The notes under the pieces were generated by a model, which had not been told where the DNA came from, made no database searches, and saw only the letters and a list, made by a program, of their open reading frames with translations. Below are positions 26,165 through 35,839 of a stretch of 64,000 bases of DNA, piece by piece (the first letter of the stretch is position 1; every line of letters begins with the position of its first letter). The DNA comes from Mycolicibacterium sp. (lineage in GTDB: Bacteria > Actinomycetota > Actinomycetes > Mycobacteriales > Mycobacteriaceae), in assembly GCA_020637165.1 (NCBI GenBank), contig JACJWN010000008.1:124001-188000 (forward strand). Reading direction: 5' to 3'. A program made the position numbers and the translations under genes.

Positions 26165-26500
26165 ATGCAAACGGTTACGTGTTTTCGGCGGGCGCTGTTC
26201 GGGGTGGTGGTTGCAGGGGCGATGGGCACTGTGATCGGTGTGCCGCTCGCCCAGGCCGCTCCGGGTGAATCCTCCGATCCGTTCGGCACATGCATGGCGC
26301 AGAACGGTGTGTCCGCCCCGCAGGGTGGGCCGGGTGGACCCGGTGCGCCGAGCGGTCCGCCGCCCTCGGGTACGCCGCAGGGTGGGCCGCAGGGTGGTCC
26401 GGCGGGGACGCCGCCAGCGCCTCCTGGTGTCGATAAGGGCTTGTGGGACAAGGCAATCGCCGCGTGTCAGTCGTTGGCGCCGGTGCCGCCTGCGCGCTGA
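26165..26500 (+). CDS. Secreted Gly/Pro/Gln-rich protein
   Basis: 111 aa from ATG 26165 with AAAGGTGA upstream. A signal peptide ends PLAQAAPG. The mature part has DPFGTCMAQNGVS and AIAACQSLAP (two Cys, possibly a disulfide) around a low-complexity linker rich in GGP and SGPPPSGTPQ. Small mycobacterial exported proteins of this shape are common; function unknown. It is followed by a strong hairpin terminator. Confidence 0.65.
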   Translation: MQTVTCFRRALFGVVVAGAMGTVIGVPLAQAAPGESSDPFGTCMAQNGVSAPQGGPGGPGAPSGPPPSGTPQGGPQGGPAGTPPAPPGVDKGLWDKAIAACQSLAPVPPAR

Positions 26501-26509
26501 CTCCGAGCA

Positions 26510-26556
26510 CCGCGGCCCCCGAGTTCCCCGGCTCGGGGGCCGCGGCTTTGGTTTAG
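26510..26556. terminator. Bidirectional hairpin terminator
   Basis: A perfect 14-bp stem (CCGCGGCCCCCGAG with its complement at 26532-26545) and an 8-base loop, followed by CTTTGGTTT. It sits between the convergent genes 26165-26500 and 26553-27047. Confidence 0.8.
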
Positions 26557-27047
26557 GGGATGACTGCCACGACGGCGGCTGTCGCGGCTCCGTTGGCCGA
26601 GGTAGCGCGGACCGACACCTGTTGTCCGGGCCGTAACGAGGGCCCGGCTTTGCGGGTCTGGGCGGACAGCGTGTAGGTCTGGGTGTAGCCGTCGTCGCTG
26701 CGCACGGTCAGCGTGTCGTCGGTGCTGGCGATCACCGCTCCGGTTTGGGTCAGTTCGGTGGTGAATCCGCCCTTCCCGTCGGAGGCGACGGAGTGGCTGT
26801 GCAGTGTGCCGGCGGCGATCCCGGGTCCAGGGCCGGGGCCGTGGGGGCCTTCCCAGCCCGGCGGCGGCCCGGCGGGTCCCTGCCCGACAGCCGATGAGCC
26901 GGCGGCCGCGGCGTAGACCGCCGCAGCGCCCCCGACGGCGAGCGCCACGGCGATCCCCACCGCGGCCAGGGTGGTGCGCGGCGACCAGGTTGGGTGCGCA
27001 GGAGGAGGCGTGTGCGGTCCGTCGGCCGGTCGCTGTTCGGCGTTCAT
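26553..27047 (-). CDS. Membrane-anchored protein with DUF5666-like beta domain
   Basis: 164 aa. A Pro-rich cytoplasmic start precedes one transmembrane helix (LAAVGIAVALAVGGAAAVYA), then a Gly/Pro linker and a small beta domain (GAVIASTDDTLTVRSDDGYT and GQQVSVRATSANG) of the OB-like DUF5666 type. It is divergent from tcrX with a 142-bp gap. Role unknown; placement suggests it may belong to the TcrXY regulon. Confidence 0.55.
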   Translation of the reverse strand: MNAEQRPADGPHTPPPAHPTWSPRTTLAAVGIAVALAVGGAAAVYAAAAGSSAVGQGPAGPPPGWEGPHGPGPGPGIAAGTLHSHSVASDGKGGFTTELTQTGAVIASTDDTLTVRSDDGYTQTYTLSAQTRKAGPSLRPGQQVSVRATSANGAATAAVVAVIP

Positions 27048-27189
27048 GGGGTCATGATCGCTGCCGAAGCTAGGTCCGCGCTGTGCGCTCACCGGGCTGT
27101 CAGCCCGCGTCGCGCGCCGGCGATATCTGCATAGCTGGTGCACAGGTGCCACAAAGAGTCGGCCCATCGCCGTTCGGATACTGATAGCC

Positions 27190-27927
27190 ATGTCTTCTTC
27201 TGCGCCGGCTGAGCGGACGGTGATGCACCGGGCCGACGGCACCCCGATCCAGGTGTTGGTGGTCGATGACGAAGCTGTGCTCGCCGAGATGGTGTCGATG
27301 GCCCTGCGCTACGAGGGCTGGTCGGTCACCACCGCCGGCGACGGCGCGTCGGCGATCGCGGCCGCCCGCACTACACGCCCGGACGCGGTGGTTCTCGACA
27401 TCATGCTTCCCGACATGAGCGGTTTGGAAGTGCTGCGGGCGTTGCGGGAGCTGATCCCGACGCTGCCGGTGTTGCTGCTGACCGCCAAGGACGGGGTGGA
27501 GGACCGCATCGCCGGGTTGACTGCCGGCGGGGATGACTATGTGACCAAGCCGTTCTCGATTGAAGAGGTGGTGCTGCGGTTGCGGTCGTTGTTGCGTCGT
27601 ACCGGTGTGGCCACCGAGGACAATGGGGCGCAGATCGTCGTGGGCGATCTGGTGCTCGATGAGGACAGCCATGAGGTGACCCGCGCCGGGGACCCGATTG
27701 TGTTGACCTCCACCGAGTTCGAATTGCTGCGGTTCTTGATGCGCAACCCCAGGCGGGTGCTGTCCAAGGCGCAGATTCTGGACAGGGTGTGGAGTTATGA
27801 CTTCGGCGGGCGGTCGAACATCGTCGAGTTGTATATCTCCTACCTGCGCAAGAAGATCGACACCGGCCGCGAGCCGATGATCCACACGCTGCGAGGCGCC
27901 GGTTATGTTCTCAAACCTGCGGGCTGA
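27190..27927 (+). CDS. tcrX: TcrX-like response regulator
   Basis: 245 aa. The receiver domain has DDE near the start, phospho-Asp in AVVLDIMLPDMSGLEVL and Lys in YVTKPFSIEEVV. The C-terminal winged helix includes LTSTEFELLRFLM and YDFGGRSNIVELYISYLRKK. Long stretches match M. tuberculosis TcrX (Rv3765c) as I remember it. It overlaps tcrY by 23 nt. In M. tuberculosis the pair responds to iron limitation, though signals are not settled. Confidence 0.9.
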   Translation: MSSSAPAERTVMHRADGTPIQVLVVDDEAVLAEMVSMALRYEGWSVTTAGDGASAIAAARTTRPDAVVLDIMLPDMSGLEVLRALRELIPTLPVLLLTAKDGVEDRIAGLTAGGDDYVTKPFSIEEVVLRLRSLLRRTGVATEDNGAQIVVGDLVLDEDSHEVTRAGDPIVLTSTEFELLRFLMRNPRRVLSKAQILDRVWSYDFGGRSNIVELYISYLRKKIDTGREPMIHTLRGAGYVLKPAG

Positions 27928-29410
27928 CCCTCGCTCGCTGCGGGCGAGGCTGCTGCTCGGGCAGATCCTGTTGTTGACTGCGGTGTGCATCGGCATCGGC
28001 GGGGCCACCGAGGTGGCGCTGCACCGGTATCTGGTCGGTCAGCTCGATGCTCAACTGCGCGAGACCGCCCATCGCTCGGCGGAGTTGTACGGCCGTCCGC
28101 TGCCGCCCCCGCCGCCGCCGTGGGACGGCACCCGGCCCTTCCCGCAGCCCGGTCCCGGCCCGGAGTTTCTCGATGCGCCCGGCCAGCCGGTCGGCATGGT
28201 CGCTAGCGTCATCGAGTTCGGGACGGCGGTCAACCCGGGTGTCCTGGCGGCCGGGGGTGTGCGCGCCGAGATCTCCCCGGCCGCGGCGCGGCAGTTGGCC
28301 GGCTATGCGGGTCAGCGTCGTCCCGGTACAGGACGGTTGGCTGACCTCGGCCGCTACCGGCTGATCGCGGCGCCCACCCGGCGCCCGGGGACGGTGCTGG
28401 TCATTGGTCTCAGCATGAGGGGTGTCGACCAGACGCTGGTGCGGGTGGCGGTGATCTTCGCGGTGGTCGCTGCCGGTGCGCTGGCGGTGGCCATCACGGT
28501 CGGCGTCCTGATCGTCCGGCGGGCTCTGGCGCCGCTGAACCGGGTCGCTGCCACCGCGGCGGATGTCGCGAACCTGCCCCTGGATCGAGGTGAAGTGGCC
28601 GTGCCGGTGCGCTTCGCCGACCACGACGCCGACCCGCGCACCGAGGTCGGCCGCCTCGGTCTGGCCCTCAACCGGATGCTCGACCACATCGCCGCCGCCC
28701 TGTCGGCGCGGCAGGCCAGCGAAAGCCGGGTCCGCCAGTTCGTGGCCGACGCCAGCCACGAGTTACGCACCCCGCTGGCCGCGATCCGCGGCTACACCGA
28801 ACTGGCGCAACGCCGACGAGCGGAGCTTCCCGACGACGTGGCTCATGCGATGGGTCGGGTGGAGTCCGAGGCCAAGCGGATGACCGATCTGGTGGAGGAC
28901 CTGCTGCTGCTGGCTCGGCTGGATTCCGGGCGACCGCTGGCGGCCGAGCCGGTCGATCTGGTGCGGTTGTGCGCCGACGTGATCTCCGACGCCCACGCGG
29001 CCGGCCCCGATCACCAGTGGAGTCTCGAGGTTCCCGACCAGCCGGTGGACGTCCTCGGTGACGACGCACGGCTGCATCAGGTTCTGGCCAACCTGCTCGC
29101 CAACGCCCGCATTCACACCCCGCCCGGCACCACCGTCACGGTCTCGGTCCAGACCTGCGGCGATCGCGCCGTGCTGCGGGTGGTCGATGACGGGCCGGGT
29201 ATCCCTGCGCAGTTGCAGCCGGAGGTGTTCGGGCGTTTCGTCCGCGGCGATACCTCGCGGTCGGGCGGGTCGACGGGATTGGGCTTGGCGATCGCCGCCG
29301 CGGTGGTGCGCGCCCACGCAGGAACCATCAGTGTGCACAGCGTGGCCGGGCGCACCGAGTTCCGGGTGGAGTTTCCCCGCGCCGACGATGCCGTGACGCC
29401 GCCGCGATGA
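27905..29410 (+). CDS. tcrY: TcrY-like sensor histidine kinase
   Basis: 501 aa. Two membrane helices (about residues 15-40 and 175-200) flank an extracytoplasmic domain with a poly-Pro run (RPLPPPPPPWDG). The H-box is VADASHELRTPLAAIRGY, the N-box LANLLANARIHTPPG, and the G boxes VDDGPGIP and GSTGLGLAIAAA. It starts inside tcrX and ends inside the next gene (4-nt overlap), so the regulator pair and the glycosyltransferases form one transcription unit. Confidence 0.9.
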   Translation: MFSNLRADPRSLRARLLLGQILLLTAVCIGIGGATEVALHRYLVGQLDAQLRETAHRSAELYGRPLPPPPPPWDGTRPFPQPGPGPEFLDAPGQPVGMVASVIEFGTAVNPGVLAAGGVRAEISPAAARQLAGYAGQRRPGTGRLADLGRYRLIAAPTRRPGTVLVIGLSMRGVDQTLVRVAVIFAVVAAGALAVAITVGVLIVRRALAPLNRVAATAADVANLPLDRGEVAVPVRFADHDADPRTEVGRLGLALNRMLDHIAAALSARQASESRVRQFVADASHELRTPLAAIRGYTELAQRRRAELPDDVAHAMGRVESEAKRMTDLVEDLLLLARLDSGRPLAAEPVDLVRLCADVISDAHAAGPDHQWSLEVPDQPVDVLGDDARLHQVLANLLANARIHTPPGTTVTVSVQTCGDRAVLRVVDDGPGIPAQLQPEVFGRFVRGDTSRSGGSTGLGLAIAAAVVRAHAGTISVHSVAGRTEFRVEFPRADDAVTPPR

Positions 29411-31176
29411 CCAGACACCGCATCGGGCTGGCGCTGCTGCTCATCGCGACGGCCACCCTCTACGTGTGGAACCTGGGTGCCAGCGGGTGGGCTAACCCGT
29501 TCTACTCCGCGGCCGCGCAGGCCGGGGGCGCGGACTGGACGGCGTGGCTGTTCGGTTCCAGTGACGCCGCGAACGCGATCACCGTCGACAAGCCCCCGGC
29601 GGCGCTGTGGCTCATGGGCGCATCGGCTCGGCTCTTCGGGGTGAATCCGTGGAGCATTCTGCTGCCGCAGGCGCTGGCCGGCACCGCCGCCGTCGCGGTC
29701 CTGTACGCCGCGGTGCGCCGGGTCGCCGGCCCGTCGGCCGGTCTGCTCGCCGGCGCGGTCTTCGCGCTGACCCCCGCGGCTGCCTTGATCTTCCGGTTCA
29801 ACAACCCCGACGCACTGTTGGTACTGCTACTGGTGGTGGCCGCCTACGCCACCCAGCGGGCGTTGGACGCGAGCGCGGCCCCGTGGTGGCTACCGCTGGC
29901 GGGCACCGCCATCGGGGCGGCGTTTCTGACGAAGATGCTGCAGGCCGTCCTCGTCGTGCCGGCACTGGCCGGGGTCTTCCTGCTGGCGGCGGATCTGCCG
30001 GTGCGCCGGCGGCTCGCGCGGCTGGGCGGTGCGGGTGCGGCGATGGTGGTGTCCGCGGGCTGGTATCTGCTGCTGGTCACACTGCGGCCTGCCGATTCCC
30101 GGCCCTACATCGGTGGCTCGCAACACAACTCGATCCTCGAATTGACGTTGGGCTATAACGGGATCGGCCGGCTCACCGGCAAGGAAACCGGCGGTCTGGG
30201 CAACCTGAACTTCGACGTCGGCTGGACCCGGCTGTTCGGACCCGAGATGGGCGGGCACATCGCCTGGCTGCTGCCCGCCGCCGCTATCGCGATCATCGCC
30301 GGACTGTGTATCACCCGCGCCGCCCCGCGCACCGACACCACCCGCGCCGCCCTGCTGCTGTGGGGCGGCTGGCTGGCGGTGACCGCGGTGGTGTTCAGCT
30401 ACGCCAACGGCATCCTGCACCCCTATTACACCGTCGCCCTCGCGCCGGCCATCGGCGCCGGACTGGCCATCGGCACGACCCTGCTGTGGCAGCTCCGCAC
30501 CGACATCCGGGCGGCCACCACCCTGTCGGGCATGGTCGCGATCACCACCGCACTGGCCTACGTCCTGCTTCGGCGAACCCCGGCATGGATGAGCTGGCTG
30601 CAGGTGGCCGCCCTGATCATCGGTATCGCCGCCGCGCTACTGCTGCTCGTGGTGGGACGGCTGCCGCGGCCGGTCGGCGCCGGGGTGGCCGCGGCGGCAG
30701 TGGTCGCGGCACTGGCCGGGCCGGGCGCCTACGCGATCGCCACGGCCGCCACCGCCCACCGCGGGGCGATCCCGTCGGTCGGCCCCTCGGGCGGAACGCA
30801 CTTCCCGAGCCTGTTCGACGCCCCGCACGTTCCGCCGGAGTTGACCGCGGCCTTGCGTGCGGACGCCGCCTCCTACACCTGGGTGGGCGCGGTGATCGGG
30901 TCGAGCAACGCCGCCGGCTACCAGTTGGCCGCCGGGGATCCGGTGATGGCAGTCGGCGGGTTCAACGGCACCGACCCCGCACCCACCCTCGACCGGTTCC
31001 AGGCGCTGGTCGCCGCCGGCCGCATCCACTGGTTCATCGACGCCGGGATGCCCATGTTCGGCCGATCCTCCGGCAGTGACGCCGCCCAACAGATCGCCGA
31101 CTGGGTCGCCGAGAGCTTCCTTGCCCAGGTCGTTGGTGGTGTCACCGTCTATGACCTGTCGGTCGGGCATTCATAG
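29407..31176 (+). CDS. GT39/ArnT-like membrane glycosyltransferase
   Basis: 589 aa, about eleven membrane helices. Near the N-terminus a luminal loop carries NAITVDKPPAALWLMG, where the conserved Asp of the ArnT/PMT superfamily lies (DKPP). RFNNPDALL and LHPYYTVALAP are further hallmarks of the DUF8201/YfhO-like mannosyltransferases of actinobacteria. The C-terminal soluble part binds the acceptor. It uses polyprenyl-phosphate sugar, presumably that made by the GT2 protein downstream. The acceptor is unknown. Confidence 0.8.
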   Translation: MTRHRIGLALLLIATATLYVWNLGASGWANPFYSAAAQAGGADWTAWLFGSSDAANAITVDKPPAALWLMGASARLFGVNPWSILLPQALAGTAAVAVLYAAVRRVAGPSAGLLAGAVFALTPAAALIFRFNNPDALLVLLLVVAAYATQRALDASAAPWWLPLAGTAIGAAFLTKMLQAVLVVPALAGVFLLAADLPVRRRLARLGGAGAAMVVSAGWYLLLVTLRPADSRPYIGGSQHNSILELTLGYNGIGRLTGKETGGLGNLNFDVGWTRLFGPEMGGHIAWLLPAAAIAIIAGLCITRAAPRTDTTRAALLLWGGWLAVTAVVFSYANGILHPYYTVALAPAIGAGLAIGTTLLWQLRTDIRAATTLSGMVAITTALAYVLLRRTPAWMSWLQVAALIIGIAAALLLLVVGRLPRPVGAGVAAAAVVAALAGPGAYAIATAATAHRGAIPSVGPSGGTHFPSLFDAPHVPPELTAALRADAASYTWVGAVIGSSNAAGYQLAAGDPVMAVGGFNGTDPAPTLDRFQALVAAGRIHWFIDAGMPMFGRSSGSDAAQQIADWVAESFLAQVVGGVTVYDLSVGHS

Positions 31177-31231
31177 CGGGCACATAGCTGCGACCCACGG
31201 CCGGCTCACACCGGGGGTTGACGATGACACC

Positions 31232-32476
31232 ATGACCACCACCGAAGCCCCCGCCCTCCGCCGCCGCAACGCCGCGCAGATCGCCGCCGAGCGCGACGTG
31301 CCGGTGCTCGATGTCGTCGTCCCGGTGTACAACGAGCAGGCGGTCCTGGCCCGCTCGGTGCACCGCCTGCACGAGCACCTGCGGGAGAGTTTCCCGTTCT
31401 CGTTCCGGATCACGATCGCCGACAACGCCAGTATCGACGACACCCCAGCGGTCGCGGCGGCGCTGGCCGAGGAACTGCCGGACGTGCGGGTGGTCCGTCT
31501 GGAGCAGAAGGGCCGCGGCCGCGCCCTGCACCAGGTGTGGTCGGCCTCCGACGCGGTGGTCCTGGCCTACATGGACGTCGATCTGTCCACCGACCTGGCG
31601 GCGCTCTCGCCGTTGGTGGCCCCGCTGGTGTCCGGGCACTCCGACCTGGCGATCGGCACCCGGCTGAGCCGGGGCTCGCGCGTCGTGCGGGGCGCCAAGC
31701 GGGAATTCATCTCCCGCTGCTACAACCTCATCCTGCGGTCCACCCTGGCGGCGAAGTTCAGCGACGCCCAATGCGGATTCAAGGCGATCCGCGCCGACAT
31801 CGCCCAGCGCCTGCTGCCGCACGTCGCCGACACCGGCTGGTTCTTCGACACCGAACTGCTGGTGCTCGCCGAGCGCAGCGGCCTACGGATCCACGAGGTC
31901 CCGGTGGACTGGGTCGACGATCCCGACAGCCGGGTCCACATCGTCGCCACCGCCGTCGCCGACCTCAAGGGCGTGGGACGCCTCCTCACCGGCTTCGCCA
32001 CCGGGGCGATCCCGGTGGCGGCCATCGGCGCCCAGTTCGGCGATCAGGCCGGCGCGCCACGCTCGCTGCTGCACCAGAGCGTGCGCTTCGCCGCGGTCGG
32101 CGTGTTCTCCACGCTGGCCTACCTCGCCCTGTTCGTGATGCTGCGCCCGATGGGCGCCCAAGGGGCTAACCTGGCGGCCCTGCTGATCACCGCGATCGCC
32201 AACACCGCCGCCAACCGCCGCTTCACCTTCGGTGTGCGCGGCCAGGGTGCGGTGCTCCGCCACCACTTCGAAGGTCTGCTCGTCTTCGCCATCGGGCTGT
32301 CACTGACCAGCGGAGCGTTGGCGGTCCTCAGCGGGTTCGGCCACGCGCCGCGGGCGGTGGAACTCGGGGTGCTGGTAATGGCCAACCTGATCGCCACCGT
32401 GGTGCGGTTCGTGCTGTTGCGCGGCTGGGTGTTCCACCCGCGCCGGGTCGCCGCGGCCACCGGGACCACCCGATGA
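31232..32476 (+). CDS. GT2 polyprenyl-phosphate sugar synthase fused to GtrA
   Basis: 414 aa. Residues about 25-250 form a GT-A fold like DPM1/GtrB: VVVPVYNEQAVLARSV, ADNASIDDTP, YMDVDLSTDLAAL (the DxD region) and SDAQCGFKAI. From about 275 a four-helix GtrA-like domain begins (LLHQSVRFAAVGVFSTLAYLALF; ANTAANRRFTFGVRG). The fusion would make and flip a polyprenyl-phosphate sugar for the flanking GT39 enzymes. The next gene overlaps by 4 nt. Confidence 0.85.
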   Translation: MTTTEAPALRRRNAAQIAAERDVPVLDVVVPVYNEQAVLARSVHRLHEHLRESFPFSFRITIADNASIDDTPAVAAALAEELPDVRVVRLEQKGRGRALHQVWSASDAVVLAYMDVDLSTDLAALSPLVAPLVSGHSDLAIGTRLSRGSRVVRGAKREFISRCYNLILRSTLAAKFSDAQCGFKAIRADIAQRLLPHVADTGWFFDTELLVLAERSGLRIHEVPVDWVDDPDSRVHIVATAVADLKGVGRLLTGFATGAIPVAAIGAQFGDQAGAPRSLLHQSVRFAAVGVFSTLAYLALFVMLRPMGAQGANLAALLITAIANTAANRRFTFGVRGQGAVLRHHFEGLLVFAIGLSLTSGALAVLSGFGHAPRAVELGVLVMANLIATVVRFVLLRGWVFHPRRVAAATGTTR

Positions 32477-34440
32477 CCGCCGCCGTGGCGCACCCGACGG
32501 TGTGGCAGATGACCGCCGAGGCCGATCGGGGTGCGCGCCCCCACCCGCCACGATGGACCCGCCCCGGGTTGTGGGCGCTGCTCACCGGCACCGCGCTGCT
32601 GTACCTGTGGGGACTGGGCGCCTCCGGCTGGGCCAACGAGTACTACGCCGCCGCAGTCCAAGCCGGCTCCCGGAACTGGACGGCGCTGCTGTTCGGCTCC
32701 CTGGACCCGGGCAACGCCATCACCGTGGACAAACCCCCCGCATCGCTGTGGGTGATGAGCCTGTCCGGGAAGATCTTCGGCTTCAGCAGCTGGTCCATGC
32801 TCATACCCCAGGCGCTGATGGGCGTGGCCACCGTGGCGCTGCTGCACGCCGCGGTGCGCCGGGTCGGCGGCGACGGCGCGGGTCTGCTCGCCGGAGCAGC
32901 GCTGGCCCTGACCCCGGTGGCGGCGCTGATGTTCCGCTTCAACAACCCCGACGCCCTGCTGGTCCTGCTGCTTGTCACCGCGGCCTACTGCGTGACCCGC
33001 GCCCTCGACGGCGCCGCGCCCCGCAGCCACTACCGCTGGCTGGCCCTGGCCGGCGCAGCGCTGGGTTTCGCGTTTCTGGCCAAGCTGCTCCAAGCGCTGC
33101 TCATCACACCGGCTTTGGCTCTGGTCGTGCTGGTGGCGCTACCCGGCGGCGTGTGGCACCGCGTCCGCTCCCTGGCCGTGGGACTGACCACGATGGTGAT
33201 CGGCGCCGGCTGGTACGTCGCACTGGTCGAGCTGTGGCCCGCAGCCTCGCGCCCCTACATCGGCGGATCCACCAACAACAGCCTGCTGGAACTGACCCTG
33301 GGCTACAACGGCCTCGGCAGGGTCCTCGGCGGCGAGGGCAACCCCGGCGCCCCCGGCGGCGCAGCGCCCGCCGATCTCCCCGGCGGCGGACCCGGCCCGG
33401 GTGGCTTCGGCGGATCTCCCGGTATCGCGAGGCTTTTCGGCGACGCGATGGGAACCGAGATCTCCTGGCTGCTGCCCGCGGCGCTGATCTCGCTGGCGGC
33501 CGGGCTGTGGTACACCCGCCGCGCCCCACGCACCGATCACACCCGCGCCGCCCTGCTGCTGTGGGGCGGCTGGCTGGTGGTGACCGCCCTGGTGTTCAGC
33601 TTCATGAAGGGCATCATGCACCCCTACTACACCGTCGCACTGGGCCCGGCGATCGCCGCACTGGTCGGCATCGCGGTGCCAGAACTCTGGCGCGGCCGAC
33701 ACGTCGTCTCCCAGCGCCTGGTGCTGGCCGCCATGCTGGCCGCCACCGGGGTGTGGAGCTTCATCCTGCTCACCCGCACCCCGCAATGGCTGCCATGGCT
33801 GCGATGGGTCCTGCTCATCGGAGCTATCCTCGCTGCCGCAGCGCTGGCCGCGGGAGCGGCACGGTTCGGCCGGCAGGCGACCGTCGCGCTGGCCGCCTCC
33901 GGGCTGCTGTTCGGGTTCGCCGGAACCGCGGCCTACACCATCGACACCGCCGCGACGCCACACCGCGGCTCGGTACCGAGCTCAGGACCGCACCGCGCCG
34001 ACAGCGATCTCCCGCCGGGAGCGCCAGGCGGAAGCGGCCCCTTCGGCGGCCCCGACATCAGTGCGAACACCGCATTGATCGCGCTGGTGCGCCAGGCCGA
34101 CAATCGTTGGGCGGCAGCCACTGTCGGCTCCCACACCGCCGCCGGCCTGCAACTGGGCAGCGGAGCGTCGGTGATGTCGATCGGCGGCTTCGGCGGCGGA
34201 GACCCCTCACCCACCCTCGAACAGTTCAAGACCTATGTCGCCGACGGGCAAGTCCATTACTTCATCGTCGGCAACGGTCCCGGGTCACCCGGCGGACCCG
34301 GCGCCCTCAACGGTCACAGCGGCTTCGGACCCGGATTCCAATCCGGCACCGGAACCCAGATCACCGACTGGGTCAAACAACACTTCACCGCGCAGAACAT
34401 CGGTGGAACGGTGGTCTACGACCTGACCAGGACGGTGTAA
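32473..34440 (+). CDS. GT39/ArnT-like membrane glycosyltransferase, second copy
   Basis: 655 aa, clearly paralogous to 29407-31176 (NAITVDKPPASLWVMS, RFNNPDALLVLLLVTAAY, MHPYYTVALGPA). It differs by Gly/Pro-rich inserts at about residues 285-315 and 505-530 and near the C-terminus (GNGPGSPGGPGALNG). Two GT39 enzymes around one donor-making GT2-GtrA suggests two acceptors or sequential additions. Downstream, a small hairpin (GTGCAT..ATGCAC) lies at about 34498-34517. Confidence 0.82.
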   Translation: MTAAVAHPTVWQMTAEADRGARPHPPRWTRPGLWALLTGTALLYLWGLGASGWANEYYAAAVQAGSRNWTALLFGSLDPGNAITVDKPPASLWVMSLSGKIFGFSSWSMLIPQALMGVATVALLHAAVRRVGGDGAGLLAGAALALTPVAALMFRFNNPDALLVLLLVTAAYCVTRALDGAAPRSHYRWLALAGAALGFAFLAKLLQALLITPALALVVLVALPGGVWHRVRSLAVGLTTMVIGAGWYVALVELWPAASRPYIGGSTNNSLLELTLGYNGLGRVLGGEGNPGAPGGAAPADLPGGGPGPGGFGGSPGIARLFGDAMGTEISWLLPAALISLAAGLWYTRRAPRTDHTRAALLLWGGWLVVTALVFSFMKGIMHPYYTVALGPAIAALVGIAVPELWRGRHVVSQRLVLAAMLAATGVWSFILLTRTPQWLPWLRWVLLIGAILAAAALAAGAARFGRQATVALAASGLLFGFAGTAAYTIDTAATPHRGSVPSSGPHRADSDLPPGAPGGSGPFGGPDISANTALIALVRQADNRWAAATVGSHTAAGLQLGSGASVMSIGGFGGGDPSPTLEQFKTYVADGQVHYFIVGNGPGSPGGPGALNGHSGFGPGFQSGTGTQITDWVKQHFTAQNIGGTVVYDLTRTV

Positions 34441-34648
34441 AGCCGGGCAAGAGTCGTGACCGTGACGGCCGCTTCCGTTGGCTGTTCACCTCGCGAAGAG
34501 TGCATCCGCAAGATGCACGGCGGCTGCGCGACACCCACTCAGCAGCCGGCGGCAACGCCCGCGTGCACTTCACGAATGACCTGTTCCCGCTTTCCCGGAC
34601 ACCGAGGTTGAGGCGATGATCGTCTCAACGGAAGGAGTCCGATCAACG

Positions 34649-34936
34649 ATGCCTGCTGCTCACCCGGAGGAGTTCCGCCGCCGTGCGGTGGAGTTGGCCC
34701 GACTGCGGGAGAAACCGATTGCCCAGATCGCCAAGGACCTGGGGATCAGCGAGTCGTGTCTGCGCCGGTGGATGGGCCTGGCCGACGTCGAAGAAGGCCA
34801 CAAGGAGGGCCTGACCAAAGACGAACGCGCCGAGCTCGTCCGGCTGCGCCGGGAGAGGCGGGTCTTAGAGATGGAATTGGAGATCCTCAAACGGGCCAGC
34901 GCCTACTTCGCGCGGGAGAACATCCTCCCAAAATAG
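34649..34936 (+). CDS. IS3-family transposase orfA
   Basis: 95 aa from ATG 34649 with GGAAGGAG upstream. The helix-turn-helix (EEFRRRAVELARL; IAKDLGISESCLRRWM) is followed by a leucine-zipper helix (ELVRLRRERRVLEMELEILKR). It ends at TAG right after an AAAA run, the expected -1 frameshift point into orfB. Confidence 0.9.
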   Translation: MPAAHPEEFRRRAVELARLREKPIAQIAKDLGISESCLRRWMGLADVEEGHKEGLTKDERAELVRLRRERRVLEMELEILKRASAYFARENILPK

Positions 34937-35802
34937 GGTTCCGGCTGGTCCAGGAGCTTGCCGCCGACGGGTTCCCCGTCGCGGTGGCCTGCCGGATCCT
35001 GAAAGTCTCGACCTCGGGCTTCTACGAATGGCGAACACGGCCGGCATCGGAACGCGACCGCCAGGATGCCGAGTTGGCCAACGCCATCACCGCGATCCAC
35101 GCCGGCTCGCGGCAGACCTACGGGGTGCGCCGTATCCACGCCGAGTTGCGCCAGGGCCACGGTGTGCGGATCGGCCATAAGCGGGTGTGGCGGTGCATGA
35201 AACTTGTGGGAGTGCAGGGGGTGCACCGCCGTCGCTGGCGCCGGCCCCGACCGGCGGTGGCGTCCTGGCCGGACCTGGTCAACCGGAAGTTCCAGGCTGA
35301 CGGCCCGGACCGGTTGTGGGTCACCGACATCACCCAACACCGCACGCAGGAAGGGTGGGTCTACGCCGCGGTCGTGCTCGACGTCTACTCCCGCCGCGTC
35401 GTGGGCTGGTCGATCGCCGACCATCTGCGAACCGAATTGGTCGCCGACGCCCTCGACATGGCTCGGTTACGCCGCAAACCCGTTGGGACAGTTGTCCATT
35501 CGGACCGCGGAGCGCAATATACCTCGTGGCTGTTCGGCCACCGGCTGCGCGAGGCCGGCCTGCTGGGCTCGATGGGGCGGGTGGCCTCGGCGTTCGATAA
35601 CGCGATGATCGAATCGTTCTTCGGTTCGATGCAGATCGAGCTGCTCGACCGCCGCACCTGGACCACCCGGGCCGAGCTGGCGACGGCGATCTTCGAATAC
35701 ATCGAGGCCTTCTACAACCCGGTCCGCCGCCACAGCGCCCTGGACTACCGCAGCCCGATCGACTACGAAAGACATCACACGACCACCAACACGGCCGCGT
35801 GA
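34933..35802 (+). CDS. IS3-family transposase orfB (DDE integrase core)
   Basis: About 290 aa, read by -1 frameshift from orfA. It has an HTH_21 segment (SRQTYGVRRIHAELR), the DDE residues in LWVTDITQHRT, VHSDRGAQYTSW and AMIESFFGSMQIELL, and the C-terminal RRHSALDYRSPIDYE. Coding is intact, so the IS may be active. Confidence 0.88.
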   Translation: MGFRLVQELAADGFPVAVACRILKVSTSGFYEWRTRPASERDRQDAELANAITAIHAGSRQTYGVRRIHAELRQGHGVRIGHKRVWRCMKLVGVQGVHRRRWRRPRPAVASWPDLVNRKFQADGPDRLWVTDITQHRTQEGWVYAAVVLDVYSRRVVGWSIADHLRTELVADALDMARLRRKPVGTVVHSDRGAQYTSWLFGHRLREAGLLGSMGRVASAFDNAMIESFFGSMQIELLDRRTWTTRAELATAIFEYIEAFYNPVRRHSALDYRSPIDYERHHTTTNTAA

Positions 35803-35839
35803 ACACCCAACACCAGCCGTCCGGGGAACCGGGAACAGG

